Source: Linanthus parryae
Lineage: Eukaryota > Streptophyta > Magnoliopsida > Ericales > Polemoniaceae
Length of the DNA: 64,000 bases
Assembly (NCBI GenBank): GCA_023055425.1
Contig: JALGPY010000008.1
Coordinates: forward strand, 20,557,359 to 20,621,358
Direction: 5' to 3'
Part shown: positions 1-12,033 of the stretch, in pieces
Position numbering within the stretch: position 1 is the first letter of the stretch
Layout of the letters: each line of letters starts with the position of its first letter
Notes under the pieces: model-generated
Told to the model about the DNA's origin: nothing
The model's input: only the letters and a program-made list of their open reading frames with translations
The model's database searches: none
Made by a program: the position numbers and the translations under genes

Positions 1-3000
1 AAGCCAGTTACCTCTTTTGGGATTGGAGGTACCTTCGTCTGTTTCCGTCAAGCTTTGTCGTTGGGTCAAATACCCTGATTTCACCGAATACACACCGTTA
101 TCCGTGAAGTGCCACACGATGGTGTCCATAACTGGAAATGGTGGTAGTGGTATCTGCATGATAGCCTCGACATCCGCCACATGACACAAGGTATGAACTC
201 TCTCTTTGTCCCATTGATTCTCCTCGTTAATCAATATCTTCACCTTCTGATTCTGATTTAATTGTCCACATTTACAGGTTTGAAAAGCTATGGTCTGGGA
301 ATCCAGGGATCAATGATTGAAGCTCGCTCACCATCCCCTAATCTCCACCTCAAGCCTTTGGTTAGTATCTTTCTTCCTTCGATAATGCTCCGCCAAACAT
401 AGCTAGGGTTTGTCCCCAATTCTGCTTCTAAAAATTGCTTCTGATGGAAATACTTTGCTTTGAAGGTCTTGCTCAGGAGAGACTGTGGCTTAGTGATGAT
501 GCGCCAGCCAATCTTTGCAAGCATAGCTCTATTGAAGCAAGATATGTCCTTAAAACCCACGCCTCCTTGTGATTTCAATTTCCTCAGACTTTGACTGTTT
601 AACCAGTGAACTCCTCTGTCTCTTTGTCCTGATGCCCACCAAAACTTGTTGATTACTGACTCTACCTTCTCACAAACTCCTTTAGGCAGCAGGAAGCAGC
701 TCATTGTGTATGTTGGTAGGGCTTGGGCGACGGCCTTGATCAGTACTTCTCTGCCAGCAACCGAGAGGTATGATCCTTTCCAATTTTTGATTTTGCTGAT
801 AATCTTTTGAATGAGACCTGAGAAGACACGATTCTTATTTCTTCCTATTGCAGTTGGAAGACCTAAGTATTGTTCGTGATCGTCCACTTCTTTCACCGCA
901 CAAATCGCCGAAATCTCCTCTCTGGTCTTTTTGTCAACATTAGAAGAGAAAGCCGCAGTAGATTTCTGTAAATTAATCTTTTGGCCTGTCGCTGATTCAT
1001 ATATCTGTAAAAGATGTAATAGATTAGTAACCTCCTCAATAGTAGCTTTTAGGAAAAAGAAGCTATCATCTGCGAAGAGCAGATGGGAGATTATAGGGCC
1101 CCCTCTAGCTGCTGCAATCCCAGAAATCAAGCGAGCTTCTTGAGCAACCTCCAACGCGCTCGATAGGCCTTCACTGCAAATCACAAAAAGAAAAGGCGAC
1201 AAGGGACAGCCTTGACGGATTCCCCGTCCAGGTATGATATCTCCTTCTACCACCCCATTGCGAATGATCTTAAAGCGGACAGTTGAAACACAATTCATAA
1301 CGAGATTAACCCATTTAATGCTGAAACCCAACTTAATCATAATAGATTTAAGGTAGTTCCACTCAATGCGATCGTAAGCTTTCGTCATATCAACTTTGAG
1401 AGCTACAAAACCCTTACTACCCTTCTTACGAGTTTTCATAGAGTGGATAGTTTCAAAAGCAACGAGAACATTGTCCGTGATTAATCGCCCGGGGACAAAG
1501 GCACTTTGTGCCTCCGAGATAACTTCGGGTAACACCCTTTTAAGCCGATTCGCCATTACTTTAGTGATAAGCTTATACACTATAGTACAAAGGCTAATCG
1601 GTCTATAATCCACAGCCCTTCTCGGTTGTTTAACCCTAGGAATAATCGTAATCAAAGTGGTGTTCATGTCCTCAATACTTCTACCATCGTTAAGTACTTG
1701 AAGACAGTAAGAACATACCTCGTCGCCAATGATACCCCACATTGATTGGTAAAAGATGGCAGAGAAACCATCGATACCCGGAGCCTTATACGGCCCCATC
1801 TGCCATAGAGCTTCCTCCACCTCCAATCTAGTAAACTCCCTGTCCAGGAAAGCTCGATGGTTGTCGTTTACCTTTCCGGATACGCAATCAAGGATTGGTA
1901 ACATATCATCATCTCCTGGGCTGCTTGATCGAAAGAGATCCGAAAAGTAGCGTTGGAGAGTTTCTGACACAACTTTTGGATCATCCTGCCAAACTCCATT
2001 GTCGTCTTCGATACCTTGAATTGTATTCCGTGACTTCCTAAGAGAAGCCTTTTGATGGAAATATCGAGTGTTCTGGTCACCATGTTTTAACCAATTCACT
2101 CGGGACCTTTGTTTCCACATGACTTCCTCTTTATAAAGCCACTTGTTGAGTTCTGCCTGGAGACCTCTTCTTTTCGAGAGATTGGTAAGAGATGGGGACT
2201 CCTTATCAATCTCTGTGATCTCCTCTTTAAGTCTTTTGACAGTATTTCTCACGCTCCCAAAAGCCGTCTTCTTCCACTTCTGGAGTCGATCGGCAATTCT
2301 GCCCAGTTTCCTGCCAATTGCCATGTTGGAGGTTACGCCTCCATTGCTCCACCCCTCCTTGATTACTTCTGGTAACTCTTCCTCCGTCAGCCACATGGCT
2401 TCGAAGAGGAATCTTCTCTTCCCACCGCTTCTCCGTGCACTATTCAAAGATAGTAATATAGGAGAGTGATCTGAGTTTGTACTGCTCAGATGGGATACTC
2501 TTGATCCAGGAAACATTATTTGCCAATGGGGATTGGCGACCACTCTGTCCAGCCGTTCCCTGATGTTGGCCTCGTCAGCTTGCTTGTTACACCACGTAAA
2601 ACTTCCTCCATTGAAACCAAGATCTCTCAGGTCGCAATCTGCAAGAACTTCACAGAAATCAGTGACCTGTGAGTAAGTAACAGGGTTTCCTCCGCTCTTC
2701 TCTTCGGCATTCGTGATGGCATTGAAGTCGCCACACACGCACCAGGGGGTATCGTCCACTGGCGCTATTCTCCTGAGTAACGTCCAAGTGAGTGCTCTAT
2801 CAGTACTTACTGGTTCCCCATAAACCCCCGTGAACCTCCATCTTCTAACTCCTTCTTTGATCCACGCGTCAATATGGACCTTTGAAAACTTAATAAGAGT
2901 AACATCTACCCCTTCCCTCCAAAGTAGGGAAAGACCACCACTTCTCCCTTCCGCATTCACATGAATTCCCGAAGAGAAACCCAATCTCCTCCGAACTACA

Positions 3001-3134
3001 TCCATCTTCCTACTTGATAATCGGGTTTCCATAAGGAAAACAATGTCGGGGCCTTCAACCTTAATAAGGTCTTTCAGCTCTAGAACGGTACGGAGGTTCC
3101 CAAGCCCCCGCACGTTCCAGCTTAAACAATTCAT
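1..3134 (-). pseudogene. LINE ORF2: endonuclease / reverse transcriptase, C-terminus broken
   Basis: ORF2 nicks target DNA and reverse-transcribes the LINE RNA at the nick. The open frame from 3134 to 288 encodes 948 residues. An APE-type endonuclease fills about residues 1-230 (N7, E36, GDFNAI 135-140, SDHSP 221-225). A reverse transcriptase follows at about 480-760 (RPIS 511-514, catalytic D582, FADD 687-690 with D689 and D690). The frame stops at TAG 288-290, but coding similarity continues in another frame to position 1, with DPW..P motifs and zf-RVT-like residues. It therefore has one nonsense change and one frameshift near 255-265, and the C-terminal region extends outside the window. 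The start codon overlaps the ORF1 stop as ATGA at 3131-3134. Recent decay is likely, since the rest is uninterrupted. Confidence 0.93.
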
Positions 3135-4239
3135 TGCGATCGGCAGTGCTGCATAGCAGACACTGCCGTTGGTGAATTCTGGACATTTAAAGACTCTCCC
3201 AGACTCGAGTCTGCCTTTCCTCTCTTCTCTTCCCCTTGCACTTCCTCCTCAAAATTGTAGACTTCTTCTTTCTCCGCTGTCTTTCTCTTTGCTGGGGACA
3301 GACTATTCCCCACATGGTTGAATTTGACAACACCCGTGCGGGACTTGCTTCTAGTGTCCACCTTTGGCCTCTCTTGAATCTCCGGAGTAATGATCTTCTC
3401 CATAGGCTGTCCTTCTTTCCTCCCTTTAGCTTTTGTATGCCTTCTCGAAGTGCCCCCGTTACTCTTCCAAACTCCTGCCTCCACAGGTTTTGCCGAGAAG
3501 ACGACTGTCTGTGGCGAACCATCCTCTAGTTGGAGTCCTTCTAATTTCCCATCGATACCAACTCCGTGGTCCCCGTTACCTTTTGACCCATCCACGTCAC
3601 CTTCATTTTCCGCAAAGGTAGGATTAGGGATCAGATTGATTTGACTTACCGAATCATCTTCCTCTAAAGGATCTCCAATCGGATCATCCTCTGAATCAAC
3701 CGAGCCAGAATCCGAGTTTGACTTTCCTTGTGTTGCCTTATCTCCTACTTCCATGGGATAGTCCTTATCTCCGTTACCTCCCTTTTTGTTGCCCCTATCC
3801 CGGAAATCACGTCCACCAAGATCCCGAGAATCTCGGCCTTTATTCTGGGCGGTGGTGGTGTGGCTGAGCTGTTGGCGATTATCCCGAGGACGAACACCGC
3901 CGTCGTGCACCGCCGTGTGCTTATGCTTTACCATAATTGGTTTAGCTAGCAGCCATGTCCCATACGGGGATTCCGAATTCAATTCCTCCTGAGAGAGCTC
4001 CATAGCACAGTGCATTGTGGCGTGAGTAATGGAACCACAGTAGAAACACACGCTAGGGATTCTTTCATATTTGTAAGAAACATGAGTTAATTCGCCTTTG
4101 ATTCTGAACTTAGCACTCCTCCTTAAGGGTTTGTCCACTGGGATCACGGTACGAATCCTCAAGAACCTACCCTTTCTGAGTTCATCGATCCTTGACTCGA
4201 CCAGGAGAACCTTCCGGATAGGTGCTCCTACGGTACGAC
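3131..4239 (-). pseudogene. LINE ORF1, C-terminal part (zinc knuckle), split by insertion
   Basis: ORF1 of plant L1 elements is an RNA-binding protein that coats the element RNA. This part carries a CX2CX4HX4C zinc knuckle (CFYCGSITHATMHC) followed by a long charged, low-complexity tail of about 270 residues. The frame is open from the insertion point at 4239 to the TGA at 3131-3133 and overlaps the ORF2 start by ATGA, a spacing suited to termination-reinitiation. The N-terminal DUF4283-like part lies at 15539-15985. Apart from the Athila-type insertion no lesion was seen in ORF1. Confidence 0.88.
4235..4239. repeat. Target-site duplication, left copy (ACGAC)
   Basis: ACGAC directly precedes the LTR terminus TGTTGAATCG. 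The same five bases follow the other LTR at 15539-15543. A perfect 5-bp duplication is what Ty3/gypsy integrases generate. Confidence 0.97.
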
Positions 4240-6222
4240 TGTTGAATCGATAATTCCCAAGTATAGGAATATCGTTCTAAGTAGTACCCGTGTAAGAACG
4301 GGGTCGATTTCCACAAGGATTGGGTAGGAGATTTAAACACTCTAAGCTAACTAGTAAACTTACTAAGCAACTAACTAAATAAACAAAACAAGTTTCCCAA
4401 AGGCTTTAGAGCTAGCCAAGCTTTGAATCCACCACTCAAGTGATGGAGTAAGAGTTGTTGATATTGCTAGAGCAAATAACTAAGAAAGAAAACAACTACT
4501 AACACTATTACTAATATGATTCAAACAAGTTTGTCAAGAAGAGAGTAAGTTGGGTCAATCAATTCCAATAGATGCCTTGTGTGTGAGCATCAACACCCAA
4601 AGTTTATGTCAAAGAAAAGCATGGATTATATAGCAAGAGGATTTTGTCTAGCTCTTGTATTCAAGAGTGAAATGCAAAATCGAGTTATGTCAAGCATCTT
4701 TCATATGGAAACGCTCTCGTTTACATATGAAAGATCAAGCCACAATTCGGATTTGATATTCAACACTTGAACACTACGAATTCGACATCCAACTTATAAG
4801 ACTAGAAGAACAATTGAACTTCTCACACACAAGTCATCTATCTTCATCAATCAAACCCAACAAGTAGCTTAGTTGTTCATATTCAAGAGCAAGACACAAG
4901 AATCAAGAGTATTCATGAAAATAGTCATTATATTCAAGCTCAAATACTCTTCAATTCCACCAAATAACACCAACTTGCTACCAAATGATGAACAAACTAC
5001 TAGCAACTTGATACCAACACACTCTAATCAATCTAAACCAGCTAACAATCCAAATTCATCAACTAACAGCAGCTAAATGCGAATCAATTCACAAAACAGT
5101 GCTCCAAAACAGTGCTCAAAACAGAGCACAATCAAACCCAGATTGAATTCGAGCTCTCTCTCTCTCCCTTGGTTATCCTTGGCTCCGCAGCAGCTCAGAA
5201 CGAGCTCGGATTCACCAAGAACAACCCAGCAAGTGAAGACCCGAGAGAGAGAAGAGAGAGAGGCAGAGTTTCCCGTCCAAAAACAGGGGTCCGAGAGAGC
5301 CTTCGATTTCTTCAGGTTGGGTTTATATAGATGGTTCTTCTAGTTTGCTTGGCCTCCAAGAAGTCGTCTCCACCCTTCGATTCGTCCAATTCATCATGAA
5401 TCGTTGATTTTCAGAACCTTCAAGAACCCTAGCTAATTTGGGGCTTTTTGTTTGAGTTGTTCTTGGGCCGAATTGAGTGAAGAGGGAGGTAGAGATTGGG
5501 CTGGGGAGCGTTTTGGTCTTGGTCTTGTGCGATTTGGTGAAGAGATGAAGCCGGGGTGGAGCTAGGAGGAAGCTTCGTCGAGCCAACAATGGAGGAAGGC
5601 TGGTTCGTGCGTGCTTCTGTTCTTCAGGTCGGGGAGAGAGAAAGATGCGTGAGAAGGATAAGCTGTTTCGCAGAAACTTCACCCGGCTCCCCCCTAACTT
5701 GGTGAAATGTTTTAAAAGGCCCGGTTCCTTACTTAAAAGCTTCTGAAAATAACAATCTGACCCCCAATCCGTTAAGTATCCTTCAAATAAGCCATTAAAA
5801 CGTTTCAAAACTTGCATTTAAGCCCCACTTCTGTTAGTTTCTTCTCAAATAACCCCATAGATGCAACTTTGGCCTTGTAATGTGGCCTCTTGGCTTCTAA
5901 ATCTTCATTTTTGGCCTCTATCTTCCCTTGTTCTCTTCATTTAAACCCTTGAAACCTCTCTTTAACTTGCTAATTCTTGCTTTGTCTTCAACTTTAGCCA
6001 CGTTATCACTTGACTTCTTCAAATTAAGCTTTCAAATTCCTCATTCAAGCTAGCCCCTTGCGTTCTAAATCACTTCTTTGCCTACAAAATGAGAGAAAAC
6101 AACCAAAACTACGAAAACAAGCATAAGTCTAGAAAGAGAGATAAAATAGATAAATTACACATATTAGCAAGTTAAGAAGAGTTCGTTAACATACTAAAAT
6201 ATGCAATTTTAATTCATCAACA
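4240..6222 (-). repeat. 3' LTR of Athila-type element
   Basis: 1983 bp, TGTTGAATCG..CATCAACA on the plus strand. It pairs without gaps with 13556-15538. Substitutions seen by eye lie at about 4401, 4449, 4574, 5716 and 6205. It has the same TATA-like TATATAAA (minus strand) as the 5' LTR, near 5322-5330. Confidence 0.97.
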
Positions 6223-6235
6223 CACCCCCCAACTA
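6223..6235 (-). promoter_or_regulatory. Polypurine tract next to 3' LTR
   Basis: On the minus strand the sequence reads TAGTTGGGGGGTG directly before the LTR start TGTTGATG. The G-run is the RNase H-resistant primer expected for plus-strand DNA synthesis. Confidence 0.88.
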
Positions 6236-6240
6236 GCCTT

Positions 6241-6258
6241 TTGCTCGTCCTCGAGCAA
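6241..6258 (-). other. Hairpin upstream of polypurine tract (module 1)
   Basis: Minus strand TTGCTCGAGGACGAGCAA: a perfect 7-bp stem with an AGGA loop, ending 10 nt before the G-run. One more base pair can form outside it. Confidence 0.8.
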
Positions 6259-6823
6259 AGAGAGCGATATAAGTAGTATTAGTGAAGAATCAATCATGAG
6301 AGACACACACTCAACTAGACAAGGCTTGACTCGATTCTAAACTAGACTCAAATATTTACAAAAACGCACACACACATTATCTATCCTAAGTGAGAACTCA
6401 AAGAAACAAGATACTAAGAGTTACTAGCTAATTTTAATTTTTTTTTTTTTTTTTGGTGGGGGAAAAAGAAGAACACATAAATGTCTCCTCAAATAAATTC
6501 TCAAAGTCCAAGAAGATAGAGAAAGAAGCCTAAGGACGTCTAAGCATATACTCATACAAATATGGGCGGTGTTTGGTAGAAGGTGACTCATGCGAACTAA
6601 AAAACTTGTTAAATTAAGTCCAATTTGCGAGAAAGTATGCCTTCAAAAATAAGGATCACAAGAAACTAGACATTCTCATACTTATTCAAAAGCACCCATG
6701 TAGGATGGACTTCCAAAGCTTTGAACAAAAATTTTTAAGAAGGGGAGATGTGGTTGTGGGCTTGTATGATCCTTTTGTGGATTTTTGGTAGATGGTGCGA
6801 TTTATCATTTTTTTTCTTTCTTT

Positions 6824-6865
<42 letters not shown>

Positions 6866-7706
6866 TCAAATCCAAGGCTCTCCAAGACCCACAACAAAAT
6901 AGAGGAATATACACGCGAGTGGGCTTTTTAAGCTAAACCAAGGGAGCTATCTAGGTGGTGACGTAACATTATCCCCGGACACCCCTCTATTTCTTAGACA
7001 TCGCATGGGGTGTCATTGGTAACCACCACTCCAATGGGCTACAAGTTTCCACCGCAAAAACGAATAGAGAAAAATCTTTTTGTGAAGTTCAAATAGCTTT
7101 AGAAAATGCACCCTTTATCAAAAGTAAAAGACGTCAAAGTTTATATGATCAACTTAGTTTGAAGGACTTAAACATGAAACGTAAATTTAGTGTGTCGCTT
7201 TGTGAGAACGCATGATGTCGCGGAAGGTGGGATATTGGTGTAGATGTATTGAGTATAAGCAAAGAATTCCTTTCTAAAATAAAAATAAAAAGAACATGGA
7301 CTAAGAAATTTCATTTTTTGAAAACATCTAGCTTCCTAAAATTCCCCCTTTTTACTTTTTCTCATTTTTTTTTATTATTTTTTTTTTTTTCATTTTTTTC
7401 AAAATAAGTGACTCAACTATAACTTCCTAAGACTCAATAAAGCTATCAAATAAGAAAAATAAAATCTAGACTCAAGATGAAAGGTGAAAATAAATAAAAC
7501 TATCAAAGAAAGAGGAAAAAATCTATGGTTTGACACGGGGAAAGAGTGGTGCTTCTCATGAAAGGTTCACACACATTTTTTTTTCAAAATTTTCAATTTT
7601 TTTGGATTTTCGTTTTTTTTTTTTCATTTTTTTGTATTTTTTATGTAAATCACTAATGAAGAAAAAGCATGCTTGTAACCATTTAAGCAAGAAATAAAAT
7701 CTATTC

Positions 7707-7743
7707 CACCCCCCAACTAAAATATCACATTGTCCTCAATGTG
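7707..7743 (-). other. Internal polypurine tract with hairpin (module 2)
   Basis: The minus strand carries CACATTGAGGACAATGTG (7-bp stem, AGGA loop, 7726-7743), 11 nt, then GGGGGG (7709-7714). The 13 bases at 7707-7719 are identical to those at 6223-6235. This second copy lies about 1.49 kb inside the LTR, just after pol, where a central polypurine tract would sit. Confidence 0.78.
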
Positions 7744-7915
7744 TGAGATCAATGGAAGAGCATACCAATTCATATAAGAGACAAGGGATAGATGAACCTC
7801 ATTTTTCGCTTTCTTGGCCACCAAGCATAAGTCCTCCTCCAAGAGCAACCTACAAAATAATCAAGAGCAAAAGAGCTACAACTAATATTTACAAATGTGA
7901 TACTTTTGGTGAACA

Positions 7916-10900
7916 CTAGTTAGTGTAGGTTGGGTCCATAAGAGAAATGGACTCAACCTTGGCCTCAAGATTTTCAACATATGGTTTCAATCTTTGGCCA
8001 TTCACCTTATAACTTTCCCCACTTTTGGGGTTCAAAATTTCAATGGCCCCATAAGGATATACATGCTTCACAATATATGGATCATTCCATTTTGATTTCA
8101 ACTTCCCTCCAAAGAGTTTCATCCTTGAGTTGAAGAGAAGAACCTTTTGATTAGGCTCAAAAGACTTAGGAACAATATGTTTGTCATGATAAGCCTTTGT
8201 CCTTGCCTTAGAGATCCTAGTGTTCTCATAAGCCTCATTTCTAAGCTCTTCTAACTCATTCAAGTTTAACTTCCTTTCTTCCCCCGCTTTTGCAAGATCA
8301 AAATTCAAGAATTTGATGGCCCAATAGGCCTTGTGCTCTAACTCCACCGGGAGATGGCATGCCTTACCATACACTAGTCTATATGGAGACACACCAATGG
8401 GAGTTTTGTAAGCGGTACGGTAAGCCCAAAGAGCATCAACCAACCTCAAAGACCAATCTTTGCGATTTGGGTTTACCGTTTTCTCCAAAATTCTTTTAAT
8501 TTCCCTATTAGAAACTTCCACTTGCCCACTAGTTTGTGGGTGGTATGGTGTGCCAACTTTATGCACAATCCCATACTTTTTCATGAGGCTCTCAAAAGGC
8601 CTATTGCAAAAATGTGTCCCTTCATCGCTAATGATAGCTCGGGGCATGCCAAAACGAGATAAAATGTGGTGTTGAAGAAACTTAATCACAACTCTATGAT
8701 CATTGGTTTTTGAAGGGATGGCTTCAACCCACTTTGACACATAATCCACCGCCAAGAGTATATATAGGTTGCCAAAGGATGATGGAAATGGACCCATGAA
8801 GTCAATACCCCAACAATCAAATATTTCAATAATTAAAATGGGGTTCAAGGGCATCATATTTCTTTTTCCAATATTCCCTCCCATCCTTTGGCACCTATCA
8901 CATGCTTTGCAAAAATGAAATGCATCACTAAAAAGAGTAGGCCAATATAAACCACTTTGCAAAATCTTGGCGGCGGTTTTTCTAGCCGAAAAATGGCCTC
9001 CACATGCATACTCATGGCAAAATGAAATAACACTATGAAACTCTTCATTTGGGATGCACCTTCTAATTATTTGATCCGGGCAATATTTAAACAAGTAAGG
9101 GTCATCCCAAAAGAAATTCCGGCATTCTCTCACAAATCTCAACTTCTCTTGCCCTTTTAAATTTTCCGGAAAAATTCCACAAGCAAGATAATTAGCAATA
9201 TCGGCAAACCAAGGAACATTTAAAAGGGCAAAGAGATGTTCATCCGGAAAAGTTTCAAGAATAGGCAAGGAGATTTTTGGCTTGGGAATGTCAATCCTAG
9301 ACAAATGATCCGCCACAACATTTTCCATACCTCGTTTATCCTTGATTTCAATATCAAACTCTTGAAGCAAAAGTACCCAACGGATTAAACGAGGTTTGGA
9401 ATCTTTCTTTGTAAAAAGGTATTTCAAGGCGGCATGGTCGGTGTAGACAAGCACTTTTGAACCAAGCAAGTATGGCCTAAATTTTTCAATGGCAAATACC
9501 ATGGCCAAAAGCTCTTTTTCCGTAGTGGAATAATTTAATTGAGCATCATTCAAAGTTCTACTTGCATAATAGATAACATGTGGTTTCTTATCTTCACCTC
9601 TTTGACCCAAAACGGCACCAACCGCATGGTCACTAGCATCACACATGATTTCAAAAGGAAGAGTCCATTTGGGTGGTTGCATGATAGGGGCCGTTACCAA
9701 TAAATTCTTCAACTTTTCAAAGGCCTCTTGGCATGCACTAGACCACTCAAATGAATTTTCCTTTTGAAGGAGATTGCTCAAGGGCTTAGCAAGTGAGCTA
9801 AAGTCCTTGATAAATCTCCTATAAAATCCCGCATGACCTAGGAAGGATCTAACATCCTTAACACATTTAGGAGGTGGAAGATTAGAAATCACATCTACTT
9901 TAGCCTTGTCTACACCAATACCATGAGAGGAAATAACATGACCCAAAACAATTCCTTGCCTAACCATAAAGTGACATTTTTCCCAATTTAAAACTAAATT
10001 CTTTTCTTCACATCTTCTCAAAACCATCTCAAGATTTCCAAGACAAGTATCAAATGAGTTTCCATGCACCGAAAAATCATCCATAAAAACTTCCATGCAT
10101 TTTTCCACCATGTCCGAAAATATGCTTAGCATGCAACGTTGGAAAGTAGCCGGGGCATTACACAAACCAAAAGGCATCCTCCTATAAGCAAATGTTCCAA
10201 ATGGACAAGTGAAAGTGGTTTTCTCTTGGTCCATTGGATCTATGGCAATTTGATTATAACCCGAGTAGCCATCTAAAAAGCAATAAAAATCATGCCCCGC
10301 TAACCTTTCCAACATTTGATCTATGAATGGAAGGGGAAAGTGATCCTTCCTAGTGACGGCATTTAATTTTCTATAATCAATGCACATCCGCCACTTAGTA
10401 GGAACTCTAGTGGTCACAAGTTCACCCTTCTCATTTTCCACAACGGTGACCCCCGATTTTTTAGGGACCACTTGGGTAGGACTTACCCATTTACTATCCG
10501 AGATGGGGTAAATCATACCCGCATCCAACAACTTGAGCACCTCGGCTCTCACAACTTCTTGCATGTGAGGGTTTAACCTCCTTTGAGGCTCCCTTGAAGT
10601 TTTGGCATTTTCCTCCAAATGAATTCTATGGGTGCAAATGGAAGGACTAATGCCTCTAATATCCTCAATGGACCATCCTATGGCACCCTTGTAATCCTTC
10701 AAAACTTCAAGCAACCTCTTTTCTTGCTCAACATCAAGAGAAGATGAGATGATAATAGGATAAGTATCATTAACCCCAAGAAATGCATATTTCAAATCTA
10801 AAGGAAGGGGTTTCAACTCACAAATTGGTGGAACCCTCTCAATGGGAGGTATCATCTCACTTCCATGCGACTCACTATCAACACTAGAATGCTCATGAGT

Positions 10901-11992
10901 CGACTCAATGATTTGGTCAAGTTGGCCAAAGAGTCTCTCCCCTTCATCAAAATCAAATTCTTCTTCCATAAGAAGAGATGAAAGAGGAGTGTTATCATCA
11001 TACAAAAATTCCAATTCTTCTAAAGTGAGCTCACTTGAATCATTGGAACATGTAGCTAGAGTATAAATATCTTCAACACATGATTCTACCCAACTCACTT
11101 CACAAACATCATCATCATCTTGTGAGCTTGGGTGAATACATGCATTAAAAATATTAAGCTCTAACGTCATGTTCCCAAATGTAATATTCATCATACCACT
11201 TCTACAATTTATTATTGCATTAGATGTAGCAAGAAATGGTCTTCCTAAAATAATAGGAATGGATGAAGTGCCACTAGCCAAAGGGGAGGTGTCTAAAACT
11301 ATAAAATCCACCGGATAATAACATTGGTTCACTTGAACCAAGACATCCTCAATGATACCCCTAGGGACTCTAGTGGACCTATCCGCCAATTGTAGAGTCA
11401 CTCTTGTGGGTTTCAACTCACCCAACCCCAACTTCTCATACACCGAGTATGGAAGGAGGTTTACACTTGCACCCAAATCTAATAAAGAATTGTGAATTTT
11501 ATGATCTCCAATGGTGCAAGTGATAGTAGGTGAACCCGGATCTTTATACTTGGGAGGGAGATTATTTTGGAGAATTGAGCTCACTTGCTCGGTGAGAAAA
11601 GCCTTCTTTCTCACTTGAAGAGTTCTCTTGAAAGTGCAAAGATCCTTGAGAAACTTGGCATAAGCCGGAATTTGCTTGATAGCATCCAAGAGAGGGATGT
11701 TTATCTTGACATTTTGGAATGTCTCAAGGATATCTTTGTTGCTAGCTTTCTTAGTAGAGGCTAAAAGTCTTTGGGGAAATGGTGGAGGAACCTTAACTTC
11801 CTCACTTTCTTCCACTACTTGTTTCCCCTTATCAAGACTACTTTGTGACTCTTGTGAGTCGACAACTCTCTCTTGGTCATCACTCTTCTCACACTCCTCT
11901 TCTCCCTCATTTTCATTGGACTCCCCACTTGAAAGTCCATTGTCAACAACCTTCCCACTTCTCAAAACGGTGATGGCCTTAGCATGTTCCAT
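7916..11992 (-). CDS. Athila-type pol polyprotein (PR-RT-RH-INT)
   Basis: This 1358-residue open frame encodes the enzymes that process, copy and integrate the element. Domains in order: aspartic protease with DLGAS 172-176 and ILGRPF 248-253; reverse transcriptase about 480-690 with D574 and FMDDF 636-640; RNase H about 775-900 with D783, E824, D850, D893; integrase with the HHCC finger H991, H998, C1026, C1029 and DDE residues D1062, D1121, E1157; then a basic C-terminal region. Catalytic residues are all present and there is no stop. The first Met (MEHAKAI) is not a natural start: Athila relatives usually make gag-pol as one frame, and here a 1-bp frameshift near 12038 separates it from gag. 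Its translation from this copy is therefore doubtful. Confidence 0.95.
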   Translation of the reverse strand: MEHAKAITVLRSGKVVDNGLSSGESNENEGEEECEKSDDQERVVDSQESQSSLDKGKQVVEESEEVKVPPPFPQRLLASTKKASNKDILETFQNVKINIPLLDAIKQIPAYAKFLKDLCTFKRTLQVRKKAFLTEQVSSILQNNLPPKYKDPGSPTITCTIGDHKIHNSLLDLGASVNLLPYSVYEKLGLGELKPTRVTLQLADRSTRVPRGIIEDVLVQVNQCYYPVDFIVLDTSPLASGTSSIPIILGRPFLATSNAIINCRSGMMNITFGNMTLELNIFNACIHPSSQDDDDVCEVSWVESCVEDIYTLATCSNDSSELTLEELEFLYDDNTPLSSLLMEEEFDFDEGERLFGQLDQIIESTHEHSSVDSESHGSEMIPPIERVPPICELKPLPLDLKYAFLGVNDTYPIIISSSLDVEQEKRLLEVLKDYKGAIGWSIEDIRGISPSICTHRIHLEENAKTSREPQRRLNPHMQEVVRAEVLKLLDAGMIYPISDSKWVSPTQVVPKKSGVTVVENEKGELVTTRVPTKWRMCIDYRKLNAVTRKDHFPLPFIDQMLERLAGHDFYCFLDGYSGYNQIAIDPMDQEKTTFTCPFGTFAYRRMPFGLCNAPATFQRCMLSIFSDMVEKCMEVFMDDFSVHGNSFDTCLGNLEMVLRRCEEKNLVLNWEKCHFMVRQGIVLGHVISSHGIGVDKAKVDVISNLPPPKCVKDVRSFLGHAGFYRRFIKDFSSLAKPLSNLLQKENSFEWSSACQEAFEKLKNLLVTAPIMQPPKWTLPFEIMCDASDHAVGAVLGQRGEDKKPHVIYYASRTLNDAQLNYSTTEKELLAMVFAIEKFRPYLLGSKVLVYTDHAALKYLFTKKDSKPRLIRWVLLLQEFDIEIKDKRGMENVVADHLSRIDIPKPKISLPILETFPDEHLFALLNVPWFADIANYLACGIFPENLKGQEKLRFVRECRNFFWDDPYLFKYCPDQIIRRCIPNEEFHSVISFCHEYACGGHFSARKTAAKILQSGLYWPTLFSDAFHFCKACDRCQRMGGNIGKRNMMPLNPILIIEIFDCWGIDFMGPFPSSFGNLYILLAVDYVSKWVEAIPSKTNDHRVVIKFLQHHILSRFGMPRAIISDEGTHFCNRPFESLMKKYGIVHKVGTPYHPQTSGQVEVSNREIKRILEKTVNPNRKDWSLRLVDALWAYRTAYKTPIGVSPYRLVYGKACHLPVELEHKAYWAIKFLNFDLAKAGEERKLNLNELEELRNEAYENTRISKARTKAYHDKHIVPKSFEPNQKVLLFNSRMKLFGGKLKSKWNDPYIVKHVYPYGAIEILNPKSGESYKVNGQRLKPYVENLEAKVESISLMDPTYTN

Positions 11993-12033
11993 ATGGTTAA
12001 AGCTTTGGCCCCTAGGGTTTTGTTGAGGTTGAG

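Larger units (their letters stand above)
1..4239 (-). mobile_element. LINE (plant L1 type), 3' portion
   Basis: This is the downstream part of a non-LTR retrotransposon on the minus strand: the C-terminal half of ORF1 and ORF2 with endonuclease and reverse transcriptase. It runs off the window start, so the poly(A) tail and target duplication are not seen. The 5' part of the same element lies at 15539-16085, separated by an Athila-type insertion. The ORF1 reading frame is continuous across the insertion point when the insert and one copy of its 5-bp duplication are ignored, which proves that the two parts belong together. Confidence 0.93.
6223..7915 (-). other. Untranslated 3' internal region of Athila-type element
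   Basis: This is 1.7 kb between the pol stop and the 3' LTR, where Athila relatives may carry an envelope-like gene. No credible ORF is seen here. It has long homopolymer T tracts (about 6439-6454, 6828-6860, 7380-7390, 7611-7624). It is bounded by two copies of a polypurine-plus-hairpin module, at 6223-6258 and 7707-7743. Confidence 0.85.

Noticed and set aside
6223..7915. Envelope-like gene of the Athila-type element
   Set aside because: No ORF of useful length on the element strand between pol and the 3' LTR.
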